Below, piece by piece: positions 1 to 8,229 of a DNA stretch of 29,814 bases. Every line of letters starts with the position of its first letter. Positions within the stretch are counted from its first letter, which is position 1. The position numbers and the translations under genes are program-made. This stretch comes from an uncultured Christensenella sp. (lineage in GTDB: Bacteria > Bacillota > Clostridia > Christensenellales > Pumilibacteraceae): positions 8,649 to 38,462 of the forward strand of contig CAJTND010000012.1 of the NCBI GenBank assembly GCA_910577995.1. The letters are read 5' to 3'. A model generated the notes under the pieces. It was not told the origin of the DNA. It did no database searches and worked only from the letters and a program-made list of their open reading frames with translations.

Positions 1-2
1 AA

Positions 3-806
3 GCCGCGGAGGAAGCGGCGCGTCGCGCTGCGGACAGATCGTCATCGCAACAGAACGATTCCGCCAATGAGGCGGCGCGTGTGATGATGGAACAGGCGCG
101 GCTCATGATGGAGCAGGCGCGTCAGGAACAGCTCAAAGCGCAACAGTCTACAGTCGTCGCGCCGTCCGCGGATGGGTATACCGTCAAGGAAGTGGACCGG
201 CTCAGGTCGGAGATGGACGGCATGCGCGATACCATCAACAAGCTCACGGCGTCGCTCGCGCAGGCGCAGGAGCAGGTGCGCGCGCAAGCGCAGACGCAGG
301 GCATACCCAATCAGCCCGTTTATCGCGGCGACGATTACCGTCGGCTCGAGCAGGAGCTCGACCGCATGCGCCGCGAGATAGCGGAAAAAGAGATCAAGGA
401 AAAGGAGCGCGAGCTCGAGCGCAAACAGCGCGAGGCGGAGAACGCCGTCAAGGATATCCGTCCCGAAATGATACAGCTTTCCGATTCGTCGGACATGCCG
501 ATAGCCGCGCCCGTCATGCCGGGCGGAGCGACCTCGGAGTATATAACGCTCGCCGACGGCGTGGTGTATTCGACCAAGGACAAGCAGGTATATGTGATGA
601 CGCCCGCATCCAAAGCGGCGATAGGCGCGGTGCAGCCTGCGCCTGCGGCAAAGCCCGCGGCTGTGCAGAAGCGCGTCGTCAAGAAGCCCGCGCCCAAGAA
701 AGCCGTCAAGCGCGCGCCGTCCAAAAAGCGCAGAGCGCCCGCGCCGCGCTCGCGCGGCGGCAGACCCGCAAGACGCCCGTCGGGCAGACCGACGCGCCGT
801 AGATAG
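3..806 (+). CDS. Coiled-coil protein with basic C-terminal tail (5'-partial)
   Basis: The reading frame is open from the window edge, so the N-terminus is missing; 267 residues are visible. The first two thirds are rich in Glu, Gln, Arg and Ala, with tandem MMEQAR motifs and long E/K/R heptad-like runs, which indicates an extended coiled coil. A short middle segment (ITLADGVVYSTKDKQVYV) may be a small folded unit. The last 50 or so residues are Pro/Ala/Lys/Arg-rich and end in GRPTRRR, like the basic tails that bind nucleic acid or polyanions in other proteins. I see no transmembrane segment. A GTG at 81 could start a shorter product, but the frame continues upstream with the same composition, so I treat the gene as truncated by the window. 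A strong terminator follows at once. The function is not recognised; a DNA- or envelope-associated scaffold is only a guess. Confidence 0.75.
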   Translation, partial: AAEEAARRAADRSSSQQNDSANEAARVMMEQARLMMEQARQEQLKAQQSTVVAPSADGYTVKEVDRLRSEMDGMRDTINKLTASLAQAQEQVRAQAQTQGIPNQPVYRGDDYRRLEQELDRMRREIAEKEIKEKERELERKQREAENAVKDIRPEMIQLSDSSDMPIAAPVMPGGATSEYITLADGVVYSTKDKQVYVMTPASKAAIGAVQPAPAAKPAAVQKRVVKKPAPKKAVKRAPSKKRRAPAPRSRGGRPARRPSGRPTRRR

Positions 807-816
807 AGTTTATCCG

Positions 817-842
817 AAAAAGCCCGAGAGCGGGCTTTTTTT
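817..842 (+). terminator. Rho-independent terminator
   Basis: A ten-base-pair stem, AAAAAGCCCG pairing with CGGGCTTTTT, has a four-base AGAG loop and a T-run. It begins 11 bases after the stop at 806. It closes the first gene and isolates the TetR operon. Confidence 0.9.
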
Positions 843-904
843 GTTTTTGCGGCGGCAGGACTTTCGTCTTGCCGCGGCGGACGGCGCGCCGATTTTTATT
901 GCTG

Positions 905-933
905 TTGACAAAAGGCGCGGTCTGTGGTATAAT
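905..933 (+). promoter_or_regulatory. Sigma-70/SigA promoter of the TetR-ABC operon
   Basis: A consensus TTGACA at 905-910 and TATAAT at 928-933 are separated by exactly 17 bases. The expected transcription start is near 940, giving a leader of about 16 bases before the ATG at 956. This rules out the longer reading frame opening at 869. Confidence 0.9.
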
Positions 934-955
934 GACCGCAACAAAAGAGGTAATC

Positions 956-1458
956 ATGACGGGCGAGAAGAAAGCGTCGGCGGTCAGGTATCACAGGCGC
1001 GCGCTGCTCGAAGCGGCGGACAGACTGTTGACCGAGTTCGGCTATGACGGTATGAACATGAATATGCTCGCCAAGGAAGCGAACTATTCCAAGGCGACTG
1101 TTTACGTCTATTTTGAGAGCAAGGACGAGATCGTGCGCGCGCTGTGTATCGAGCGGTTAAAGCTGATGCGGCGCGAGCTCGCGCTGGTGCTCAAAAGCGA
1201 CGCGGACACGGATGGCAAGCTCGCCGAAGTGCGGCAGATGCTCGACGAGCTCGCGTCGGGCGACGGCGTGTATTTCGACTTTGCGTGCGAGTTCGGCGGT
1301 CGTACCGACACCGACAGCGCGCGGGAGCTGAACGCGCTGATACGCGGGATATTCGACGATCTTACCGCGCTCGCGCCCGAGCAAGAGCTTAAAAACAAAT
1401 GGTACAGGTATTACGGCGAGGTCAAGACCAAAGGACTTTTCGCCGAAGGAGGCGAGGC

Positions 1459-1462
<4 letters not shown>
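956..1462 (+). CDS. TetR/AcrR family transcriptional regulator
   Basis: This 168-residue protein has a typical TetR N-terminal helix-turn-helix at about residues 13-60. It includes the segment ALLEAADRLLTEFGYDG and the hallmark KATVYVYFESKDEIV, where the recognition helix leads into the YxYFxxKxEL-type motif. The C-terminal ligand-binding half is variable, as usual in the family. The start is the ATG at 956, placed by AGAGG at 946-950 and the promoter just upstream. The stop overlaps the ATG of the ABC ATPase (ATGA), so the two are translationally coupled. By analogy with TetR genes next to exporters it probably represses its own operon and responds to an exported compound; that role is inferred from context. 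Confidence 0.93.
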
Positions 1463-2208
<746 letters not shown>

Positions 2209-2244
2209 CGCGGCTTTGCGAAAAAAACATCGGGAGGTGATATA

Positions 2245-4827
2245 ATGAAGTATATCATGCTTAAAACGTTCCGCGATATACGCGAGACGGTGGGCAGTTT
2301 CATATCGATACTCGTCATCATCTTTATCGGTTGTTTTTTCTTTGCGGGCATAGGCGAGGGCGCGGCGGCGATAACCGCGCAGGTCGAGGATTATTACATT
2401 GCGCAGAACCTCTCGGACGCGCGCGGCGAGTATATGTACGTCAACTCGGCGGCGGTCGCGGACATATCGGCGGCTGACGGAGTTACAGAGGCGGCGGGCT
2501 ACGATACTTTTCAAACGCGGACGACGAGCTTCGGCGGCATACGCTGCGACATGACTATAACGACGCTCACGCCCGGGATAGACGATCCCAAGCTGACCGA
2601 GGGCAGATTGCCCGAGTCGGGCAAGCGCGAAATGATAATAGACAGCGTTTTCGCAGGCAAGCACGGCGTGAAGATAGGCGACAAGGTGGAGTTCGGCATA
2701 AGCGCGTTGAACAAGATAAAGCTTTCGTTCAATCCGACTTTGCAGTATGCGCCGGAATACGAGAGCGTCGAGCACGAGTTTACGGTCTGCGGATTTTATC
2801 ACTCGCCAGACGTTATTTATAAAGTAAATCTTCTCAACACTTCCGCCGCGCCTGTGTCGTTTGTTTTCGCGCAGGTCAACTACGGCGAGATACGGTCTTA
2901 TACCGACGCCGCGTCGATAGTGCTTCGCGTGCAAACGCCGGGCGGCGAGATGGAAACGCCGCTTCTTGAATATTCCGCGCTCGACGTCGATCTATATAAC
3001 GGTATTAAGGTCAAGTGCGAAAAGGGCTTCGAGGGATATCCCGAGCTTTTTGACAGGTATACCGTGTCGACGCAGGAACAGCTCGAAGCGATATTCGCAG
3101 ACCCGAACGCCGCGGCAGGGCTGTATATGTACTCGCTCGAACGCGACCGGTTCCCGTCGGTGTCGGCGTTCTCGAGCATGAACGATACCATAGCCGCGCT
3201 CGCCGCGGTACTGCCGCTGATATTCTTCGCCGTCGCCGCAGCGATAACCGTGATATCGCTTTCCAAGACGGTCGACAATCAGCGCATGCAGATAGGCGTA
3301 ATACAGGCGCTCGGCGTGAGCAAGGGCAACGTTTACTTTTCGTATATCTTCTATGCGCTGTTCGCCTGTCTTATCGGCGGATCCGCGGGCGGGCTTGTCG
3401 GTACGTTCTTCGTGCCGTACCTGCTCGACATTATCTATGCTAGGCAGTTTTCCATGCCGCCGACCGCGTGGCACGTTACGGGCGTGTGGATGCTTATCGG
3501 CGTTGCGATAAGCGCGGCGCTCGCGTGTCTTTCCGCGTTCGTGTCGTGCTATAAGACGCTTCGCGTCGTGCCTGCGCAGGCGATGCGTCCGAAGCCGCCC
3601 AAAAAGACTCGGCGCATACTCGCCGAGCGTTGGACGGGACTATGGAAAAAGCTCGGGTTCGGCGCGAAAATGAACTTGCGCAATATGTTTTTGCACAAGA
3701 CCAAGATGGTTCTTTCGTCCGTCGGGATAGTCGGCTGTCTTGCGTTGCTCATCGGGCTCATCGGGCTGAAAGACAATATGTCCATGTCGTTCCGCGCATA
3801 TGACGCGAGCGCGAACTACGATATTTCGATAGTGACAGACGTCGCCGTAGATATAACCGACAAAGCGATATACGACGAGATGACGGGCGCGGACGGCGAA
3901 GAGTACATGCACACGCTGACTTTCGTCCCCGACTTTTCGGGACGGTTCGAGTTCGGCGGCAAGACCGCCGACCTTACGGTCATGGCGATACCGACTTATG
4001 CCGACGAAAAGAACTATCCCTATGCCGACGCGGACTGCGTGCGGCTGTATACCGACGTCGGCGGAAAACATCGCGTGCTGTTCGAGTCGGATACTTTCGT
4101 CATTCCCGAGATGCTTGCTCAAAAGCTCGGCGCAAAGGCGGGCGATACCGTGCGCGTCACGGGCTATTCGCTCGACAACCGTTCCATAGACTTCGAGGTC
4201 GTGATAACGGCGGTAGTGTGCGAGTACTTCGAGCAGAAGGCTTACTGCGCTTACGACGTGTTTGCGAAAAACAACGTCGGTCTGATTGCGGACAAGACCT
4301 ACGGCTCGTTCCTGCCCGGCGCGGACGAAACGGCGGCGATAGCGGCGCTCGAGAGCCATGACGCGGTGCGCGCGGTGCAGACTTTCCGCGAGAACTTCGA
4401 GGCGCTGGAAAAACAGATGTCGCTGCTCGATTACGCGGTCATCATATTCGTCGTCGGCGCGGCGGCGCTCGCGATAGCAGTCATTTACAATATCACCGCT
4501 ACCAACCTTAAAGAACGCACGCGCGAGATAGCGACGCTGATGGTGCTCGGCTACAATAAGCACGAAACGGCGAACATGCTGATAGTGGAAAACCTCGTGA
4601 TAACGGGGCTCGGGTGCGTGCTCGGTCTGCCGCTCGGCTACGGTCTGTTGTGGTGGCTCGTCGAGATAACCAAGTCGTTCAACGTCTTTATTTCGAGCTT
4701 TTTCAGCTGGTACGTCGTCCTCGGCTGTATCGCGCTGACATTTGCTTTCTCGCTTATCGCGACGATGCTGCTCAATACGAAACTGAAAAAGATATCTATG
4801 GTCGAGGCGCTGAAAAGCGTCGAGTAA
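2245..4827 (+). CDS. ABC transporter permease, FtsX family, two FtsX domains
   Basis: This 860-residue membrane protein is preceded by GGGAGGTGAT eight bases or so from the ATG. One transmembrane helix lies near the N-terminus (about residues 17-37) and is followed by a large extracytoplasmic region. The first FtsX block of three helices spans about residues 313-450 and includes the DNQRMQIGVIQALGVSKG coupling segment. A second N-terminal-type helix (about 485-505) leads into another outer domain, and a second FtsX block at about 725-860 contains ERTREIATLMVLGYNK. This 1+3+1+3 helix plan matches the long permeases of lipoprotein or antimicrobial-peptide exporters in Firmicutes. It forms one unit with the ATPase, 36 bases upstream, and the TetR gene. 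The substrate cannot be read from the sequence. Confidence 0.93.
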   Translation: MKYIMLKTFRDIRETVGSFISILVIIFIGCFFFAGIGEGAAAITAQVEDYYIAQNLSDARGEYMYVNSAAVADISAADGVTEAAGYDTFQTRTTSFGGIRCDMTITTLTPGIDDPKLTEGRLPESGKREMIIDSVFAGKHGVKIGDKVEFGISALNKIKLSFNPTLQYAPEYESVEHEFTVCGFYHSPDVIYKVNLLNTSAAPVSFVFAQVNYGEIRSYTDAASIVLRVQTPGGEMETPLLEYSALDVDLYNGIKVKCEKGFEGYPELFDRYTVSTQEQLEAIFADPNAAAGLYMYSLERDRFPSVSAFSSMNDTIAALAAVLPLIFFAVAAAITVISLSKTVDNQRMQIGVIQALGVSKGNVYFSYIFYALFACLIGGSAGGLVGTFFVPYLLDIIYARQFSMPPTAWHVTGVWMLIGVAISAALACLSAFVSCYKTLRVVPAQAMRPKPPKKTRRILAERWTGLWKKLGFGAKMNLRNMFLHKTKMVLSSVGIVGCLALLIGLIGLKDNMSMSFRAYDASANYDISIVTDVAVDITDKAIYDEMTGADGEEYMHTLTFVPDFSGRFEFGGKTADLTVMAIPTYADEKNYPYADADCVRLYTDVGGKHRVLFESDTFVIPEMLAQKLGAKAGDTVRVTGYSLDNRSIDFEVVITAVVCEYFEQKAYCAYDVFAKNNVGLIADKTYGSFLPGADETAAIAALESHDAVRAVQTFRENFEALEKQMSLLDYAVIIFVVGAAALAIAVIYNITATNLKERTREIATLMVLGYNKHETANMLIVENLVITGLGCVLGLPLGYGLLWWLVEITKSFNVFISSFFSWYVVLGCIALTFAFSLIATMLLNTKLKKISMVEALKSVE

Positions 4828-4833
4828 AGCAAT

Positions 4834-4866
4834 GCCGACGTCTCCCCAAACGATGGAGACGTCGGC
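4834..4866 (+). terminator. Inverted repeat, probable terminator
   Basis: A perfect 12-bp stem (4834-4845 with 4855-4866, arm GCCGACGTCTCC) lies 6 bases after the permease stop. There is no good T-run, so termination may be weak, or the hairpin may only protect the mRNA 3' end. Confidence 0.55.
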
Positions 4867-4893
4867 GATATGCTTTATAGTGACAAAAAACGG

Positions 4894-5040
4894 AGACTCT
4901 TCGCTTGCGCTCAGAGTGACAAACGGGGGCGGCGGAGAGACGACAGAGAGACTCTTCGCTTGCGCTCAGAGTGACAAACGGGGGTGGCGGAGAGACGACA
5001 GAGAGACTCTTCGCTTATGCTCGGAGTAACAAACGGGGCG
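4894..5040. repeat. Three tandem 55-bp intergenic repeats (REP-like)
   Basis: The core ACTCTTCGCTTGCGCTCAGA occurs at about 4896, 4951 and 5006 with a fixed period of 55 bases. It is followed each time by GTGACAAACGGGG and a GGCGGAGAGACGACAGAG linker, which is absent after the last copy. Copies one and two are nearly identical; the third has several substitutions. The core is an imperfect palindrome, ACTCT to AGAGT around GC-TT-GC. From memory, short sequences of the form TCTGAGCGAAGCGAAGA are dispersed in the intergenic DNA of many Clostridia and other bacteria, so this is probably a member of that family. Confidence 0.8.
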
Positions 5041-5079
5041 AGGATCGGTGGATCTGTCGCCCGAGCGTTTGTACAAAGC

Positions 5080-5409
5080 TTACGATTTGCTCGTGTCGCA
5101 GGAATTGCCCGACGGGTCGATCATCTTATAATCGGGGTTGGTCGGGCGCGTGCGCTTGGACAGCGGTTTTTTTGCCGTAGTCGCCGAAGCAGTCGTCGCA
5201 GACTTCGCGGCGGCGCGTTTCGGCGCAGGTTTTGCCGCGGCGGATCTATTCGTCGTTTTTTGCTTGCCCGAGGGGAATATCTCCTCGCGGGTCACTTCCT
5301 CGACGGATATTTCCGCGTCGACTGCGGCACGGCGCGGCGCGGTCTTTTTTGCGGTCTTTTCGCCCTTGACCTTGCGCCACATGTCCTTGAACTTCTTTTT
5401 GATATCCAT
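5080..5409 (-). CDS. Small Lys/Ala-rich basic protein
   Basis: This 109-residue protein starts at 5409 behind a clear AAAGGAG on the minus strand. The N-terminus MDIKKKFKDMWRKVKG could form a basic amphipathic helix. The middle holds an acidic patch (ISVEEVTREE), and the remainder is Lys/Ala/Pro/Thr-rich low-complexity sequence (AAAKPAPKRAAAKSAT). No signal peptide or transmembrane helix is visible. The composition is like histone-H1-like or nucleoid-associated tails, but no family is recognised. The same bases are open on the plus strand, but those products are Arg/Phe-rich and lack a ribosome-binding site. The gene is divergent from the 5645 exporter. I infer only that it may bind nucleic acid or a polyanion. 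Confidence 0.7.
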   Translation of the reverse strand: MDIKKKFKDMWRKVKGEKTAKKTAPRRAAVDAEISVEEVTREEIFPSGKQKTTNRSAAAKPAPKRAAAKSATTASATTAKKPLSKRTRPTNPDYKMIDPSGNSCDTSKS

Positions 5410-5519
5410 ATCATGCTCCTTTTTTCGGTTGGTTTGAATTTTTGTTTATGTTAGTATCGGCGGCGCGCGCGGAATTATGCACAGTTCGTGCCGCGCAGTC
5501 GCGGCGGTCGTGCGGTCGA

Positions 5520-5544
5520 GAAAATTCACTATGGTGAAATTTTC
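5520..5544. promoter_or_regulatory. Operator-like palindrome between divergent genes
   Basis: GAAAATTCAC and GTGAAATTTTC form an imperfect palindrome around TAT, with one unpaired base. It sits about 40 bases upstream of the -35 of the exporter promoter and between divergent genes. A second short inverted repeat, CTTAA to TTAAG, follows at 5544-5560. A regulator binding site is plausible, but the regulator is unknown. Confidence 0.45.
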
Positions 5545-5585
5545 TTAAAGTTTGATTAAGAATTATAGCGGGCGCGGCTTAATCC

Positions 5586-5614
5586 TTTACAAACGGCGGC
5601 GAAGAGTATATAAT
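5586..5614 (+). promoter_or_regulatory. Promoter of the fused ABC exporter gene
   Basis: TTTACA at 5586-5591 and TATAAT at 5609-5614 have a 17-base spacer. The expected start is near 5621, about 24 bases before the ATG at 5645. GGAG at 5635-5638 is the ribosome-binding site. Confidence 0.85.
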
Positions 5615-5644
5615 ATATAGCACGATAAAAGGACGGAGATATAA

Positions 5645-8185
5645 ATGCTCGAGCTACGCAATATCACAAAGGATTATTCGGTAGGCGAAGAAAAGGTCCA
5701 CGCGCTGAAAGGCGTGAGCCTCGCTTTCCGCGAAAACGAGTTCGTTTCCATACTCGGTCAGTCGGGTTGCGGAAAGACCACGCTGCTCAACATCATCGGC
5801 GGGCTCGACGTTTACACCGACGGCGATCTTATAATAAACGGACGTTCGACCAAGGACTTCAGGGCGGCGGACTGGGACGCGTACCGCAACCGACGTATAG
5901 GGTTCGTTTTTCAGTCGTACAACCTGATACCGCACTTGACGGTGCTCGGCAACGTCGAGCTCGCTCTTACGCTTTCGGGCGTCAGAAAGTCCGAGCGGCA
6001 GAAGCGCGCCGCAGAGGCGCTCGCGCGGGTCGGGCTGGAAAAGGAAATGAAAAAGCGCCCGAACCAAATGTCGGGCGGACAGATGCAGCGCGTCGCCATT
6101 GCGCGCGCGCTCGTCAACGATCCCGATATAATCCTCGCCGACGAACCGACGGGCGCGCTCGACAGCGCGACGTCCGTTCAGGTCATGGATCTGCTTAAAG
6201 AGATAGCGGCGGATAAGCTCGTCATCATGGTCACGCACAACAAACCTCTCGCCGAGCAATACTCGACGCGCATAGTGTCCATGCTCGACGGCAAGGTGCT
6301 CGACGACACCGCGCCCGTACCGCTTATCGATACCGAGGCGGAAAGATCGGATAGCGGCGATGCGGTCGGCACTGAAAAGGTAAAGACGGAAAAAGAACTT
6401 GCCAAAGAGCACAAGCGCAGACAGAAGGAGATAACCAAGTCCAACAAGGCGGCGATGAAGCGCACGTCGATGGGGCTGTTCACCGCGCTCGCACATTCGG
6501 CGCGCAATCTTATAACCAAAAAGGGCAGGACGCTCGCGACCGCCGTCGCCGGGTCGATAGGCATAATCGGCGTCGCGCTCGTGCTGGCGCTGTCCAACGG
6601 CTTCAATCATTACATAGACGATATGGAAATGCAGATGCTCGCAAGCTACCCCGTTACCGTGTCGCAGACAGCCGTCGACGTCGAGTCGACCATGGGCAAT
6701 GCGACGGCGGGCGCGGTCAAGCGCGAGGAGTATCCCGACGGCAATAAGATAATAATCGATACGAGCCGCGTGATGACCTACCACTTCAACCGTATCGACC
6801 AAAACTACCTCGACTATGTAAACGCCATGCCCGAGGGGCTGTGCGTCGATATAACGTATTCTCACGCGATGTCCAAACCGCTGCTCAGCGCGAACACGTC
6901 CGACGGCTCGGTCAAGCAGGTCGAAGTCAAAGTCAACAGCATGCTCGGCACGTCGTCGTTCCAACCGCTGATGCGCAACACCGATTACGTCCTGTCGCAG
7001 TACGATGTGCTCGGCGGCAAGTACCCGAGCGAGGCGAACGAGATAGCGCTCATCATCGGCAGGGACAACGCGATCAACCTGACCACGATAAACGACGCGG
7101 GGCTTAGCGTGCCCGACGGCGCGGAAACGGTGACCTTCGAGGACGTTATCGGTCAGTCGATAAAGGTCGTCCGCAACAACGAGTGGTTCACCTACGACGC
7201 GGACGCCAAGTATTATAAGGCGTTCAACTTCAACAGCAGCTCGCCCGAGGCGAGGAAAGAACTGTACGACAACGAGAACAACCTCGAGCTGAAAGTCGTC
7301 GGCGTTATGCGCGTCAAGCAGTCGGCGGCGCTCGCGATGTATTCTTCGGGGCTCGCGTACTCGCCCAAGCTCGACGACTTCCTCATAGCCGACGCGCTCG
7401 CGAGCGAGGTCGGCAAGGCTCAGGCGGAAAACGCCGAGAGGTGCGTGAGCGACGCGCTCGTCATCGGCTCGGCGTCGAGTTCGATGCCTTGCGCGGGACT
7501 GACGTTCAGCTTTATATCGACGCTTCTCAAGCCGGCTATGAGCTCGATGGGGCTTGTCATGCGTCCCGAGGATATATACCTCATGGCGTGCCAAGCCGTC
7601 GGCGCGAGCAAGATCCCCACGACGATAAACTTCTATCCGACCAACTTCGACAGCAAAAAAGAAATGCTCGCTTACCTCGATGCGTACAACGTCGGCAAGG
7701 ACAAAGACGACGCGATATTCTCGCTCGACGCGGTAGCTATGGTCACCGACGCGGTCGGGCAGATGATAGACATCATGACATACGTGCTCGTCGCTTTTGC
7801 GGCGATCTCGCTCGTCGTGTCGTCGGTGATGATAAGCATAATCACTTACGCATCCGTAGTAGAGCGCACCAAGGAGATAGGTGTGCTCCGCGCGGTCGGC
7901 GCACGCAAGATAGACATCATGCGCCTGTTCAACGCCGAAACGATGATAATCGGGTTTGCGGCGGGCGTGATAGGCGTGCTGTTCACTTTCATACTGTCGT
8001 TCCCGCTGTCGTCGCTGTTCATATCTATATCCGAAGGCATGGTGACGACAAGCCTCGTGCTGATGGCGTGGTGGCACTTCGTGTTGCTGATAGCGGTGAG
8101 CGTTCTGCTGACGCTAGTCGCGGGCATGATCCCCGCGTACTCGGCGAGCAAGCGCGATCCCGTGACCGCGCTGAGATCGGAATGA
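5645..8185 (+). CDS. MacB-like ABC transporter, ATPase fused to FtsX permease
   Basis: This 846-residue protein carries an ABC ATPase at about residues 1-225: Walker A GQSGCGKTT at 38-46, signature MSGGQMQR near 142-149, Walker B with D166 and E167, and ITHN-type H-loop MVTHNKP. A charged linker (about 225-275) joins it to a permease half. The permease has a first membrane helix near 295-318, an outer MacB periplasmic-core-like domain of about 380 residues, and three C-terminal helices containing ERTKEIGVLRAVGARKIDI, the FtsX signature. Such fused proteins normally act as homodimers in exporting peptides, lipoproteins or drugs. It is a separate unit from the 1459-4827 transporter, with its own promoter. 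The start is fixed by GGAG seven bases upstream of the ATG. The substrate is unknown. Confidence 0.94.
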   Translation: MLELRNITKDYSVGEEKVHALKGVSLAFRENEFVSILGQSGCGKTTLLNIIGGLDVYTDGDLIINGRSTKDFRAADWDAYRNRRIGFVFQSYNLIPHLTVLGNVELALTLSGVRKSERQKRAAEALARVGLEKEMKKRPNQMSGGQMQRVAIARALVNDPDIILADEPTGALDSATSVQVMDLLKEIAADKLVIMVTHNKPLAEQYSTRIVSMLDGKVLDDTAPVPLIDTEAERSDSGDAVGTEKVKTEKELAKEHKRRQKEITKSNKAAMKRTSMGLFTALAHSARNLITKKGRTLATAVAGSIGIIGVALVLALSNGFNHYIDDMEMQMLASYPVTVSQTAVDVESTMGNATAGAVKREEYPDGNKIIIDTSRVMTYHFNRIDQNYLDYVNAMPEGLCVDITYSHAMSKPLLSANTSDGSVKQVEVKVNSMLGTSSFQPLMRNTDYVLSQYDVLGGKYPSEANEIALIIGRDNAINLTTINDAGLSVPDGAETVTFEDVIGQSIKVVRNNEWFTYDADAKYYKAFNFNSSSPEARKELYDNENNLELKVVGVMRVKQSAALAMYSSGLAYSPKLDDFLIADALASEVGKAQAENAERCVSDALVIGSASSSMPCAGLTFSFISTLLKPAMSSMGLVMRPEDIYLMACQAVGASKIPTTINFYPTNFDSKKEMLAYLDAYNVGKDKDDAIFSLDAVAMVTDAVGQMIDIMTYVLVAFAAISLVVSSVMISIITYASVVERTKEIGVLRAVGARKIDIMRLFNAETMIIGFAAGVIGVLFTFILSFPLSSLFISISEGMVTTSLVLMAWWHFVLLIAVSVLLTLVAGMIPAYSASKRDPVTALRSE

Positions 8186-8229
8186 CGATAACGCGGTTTA
8201 TACCGCAATAACGACAAGGAGAGCTATCC

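Noticed and set aside
4894..5040. CRISPR array
   Set aside because: Regular spacing, but the linkers between copies are nearly the same sequence rather than unique spacers, and there are no cas genes.
5654..8077. Very long open frame antisense to the fused exporter
   Set aside because: Arg/His/Val-rich product typical of antisense frames in GC-rich genes; no start signal, and the sense strand has all ABC motifs. The same applies to long antisense frames over rpoB and rpoC.
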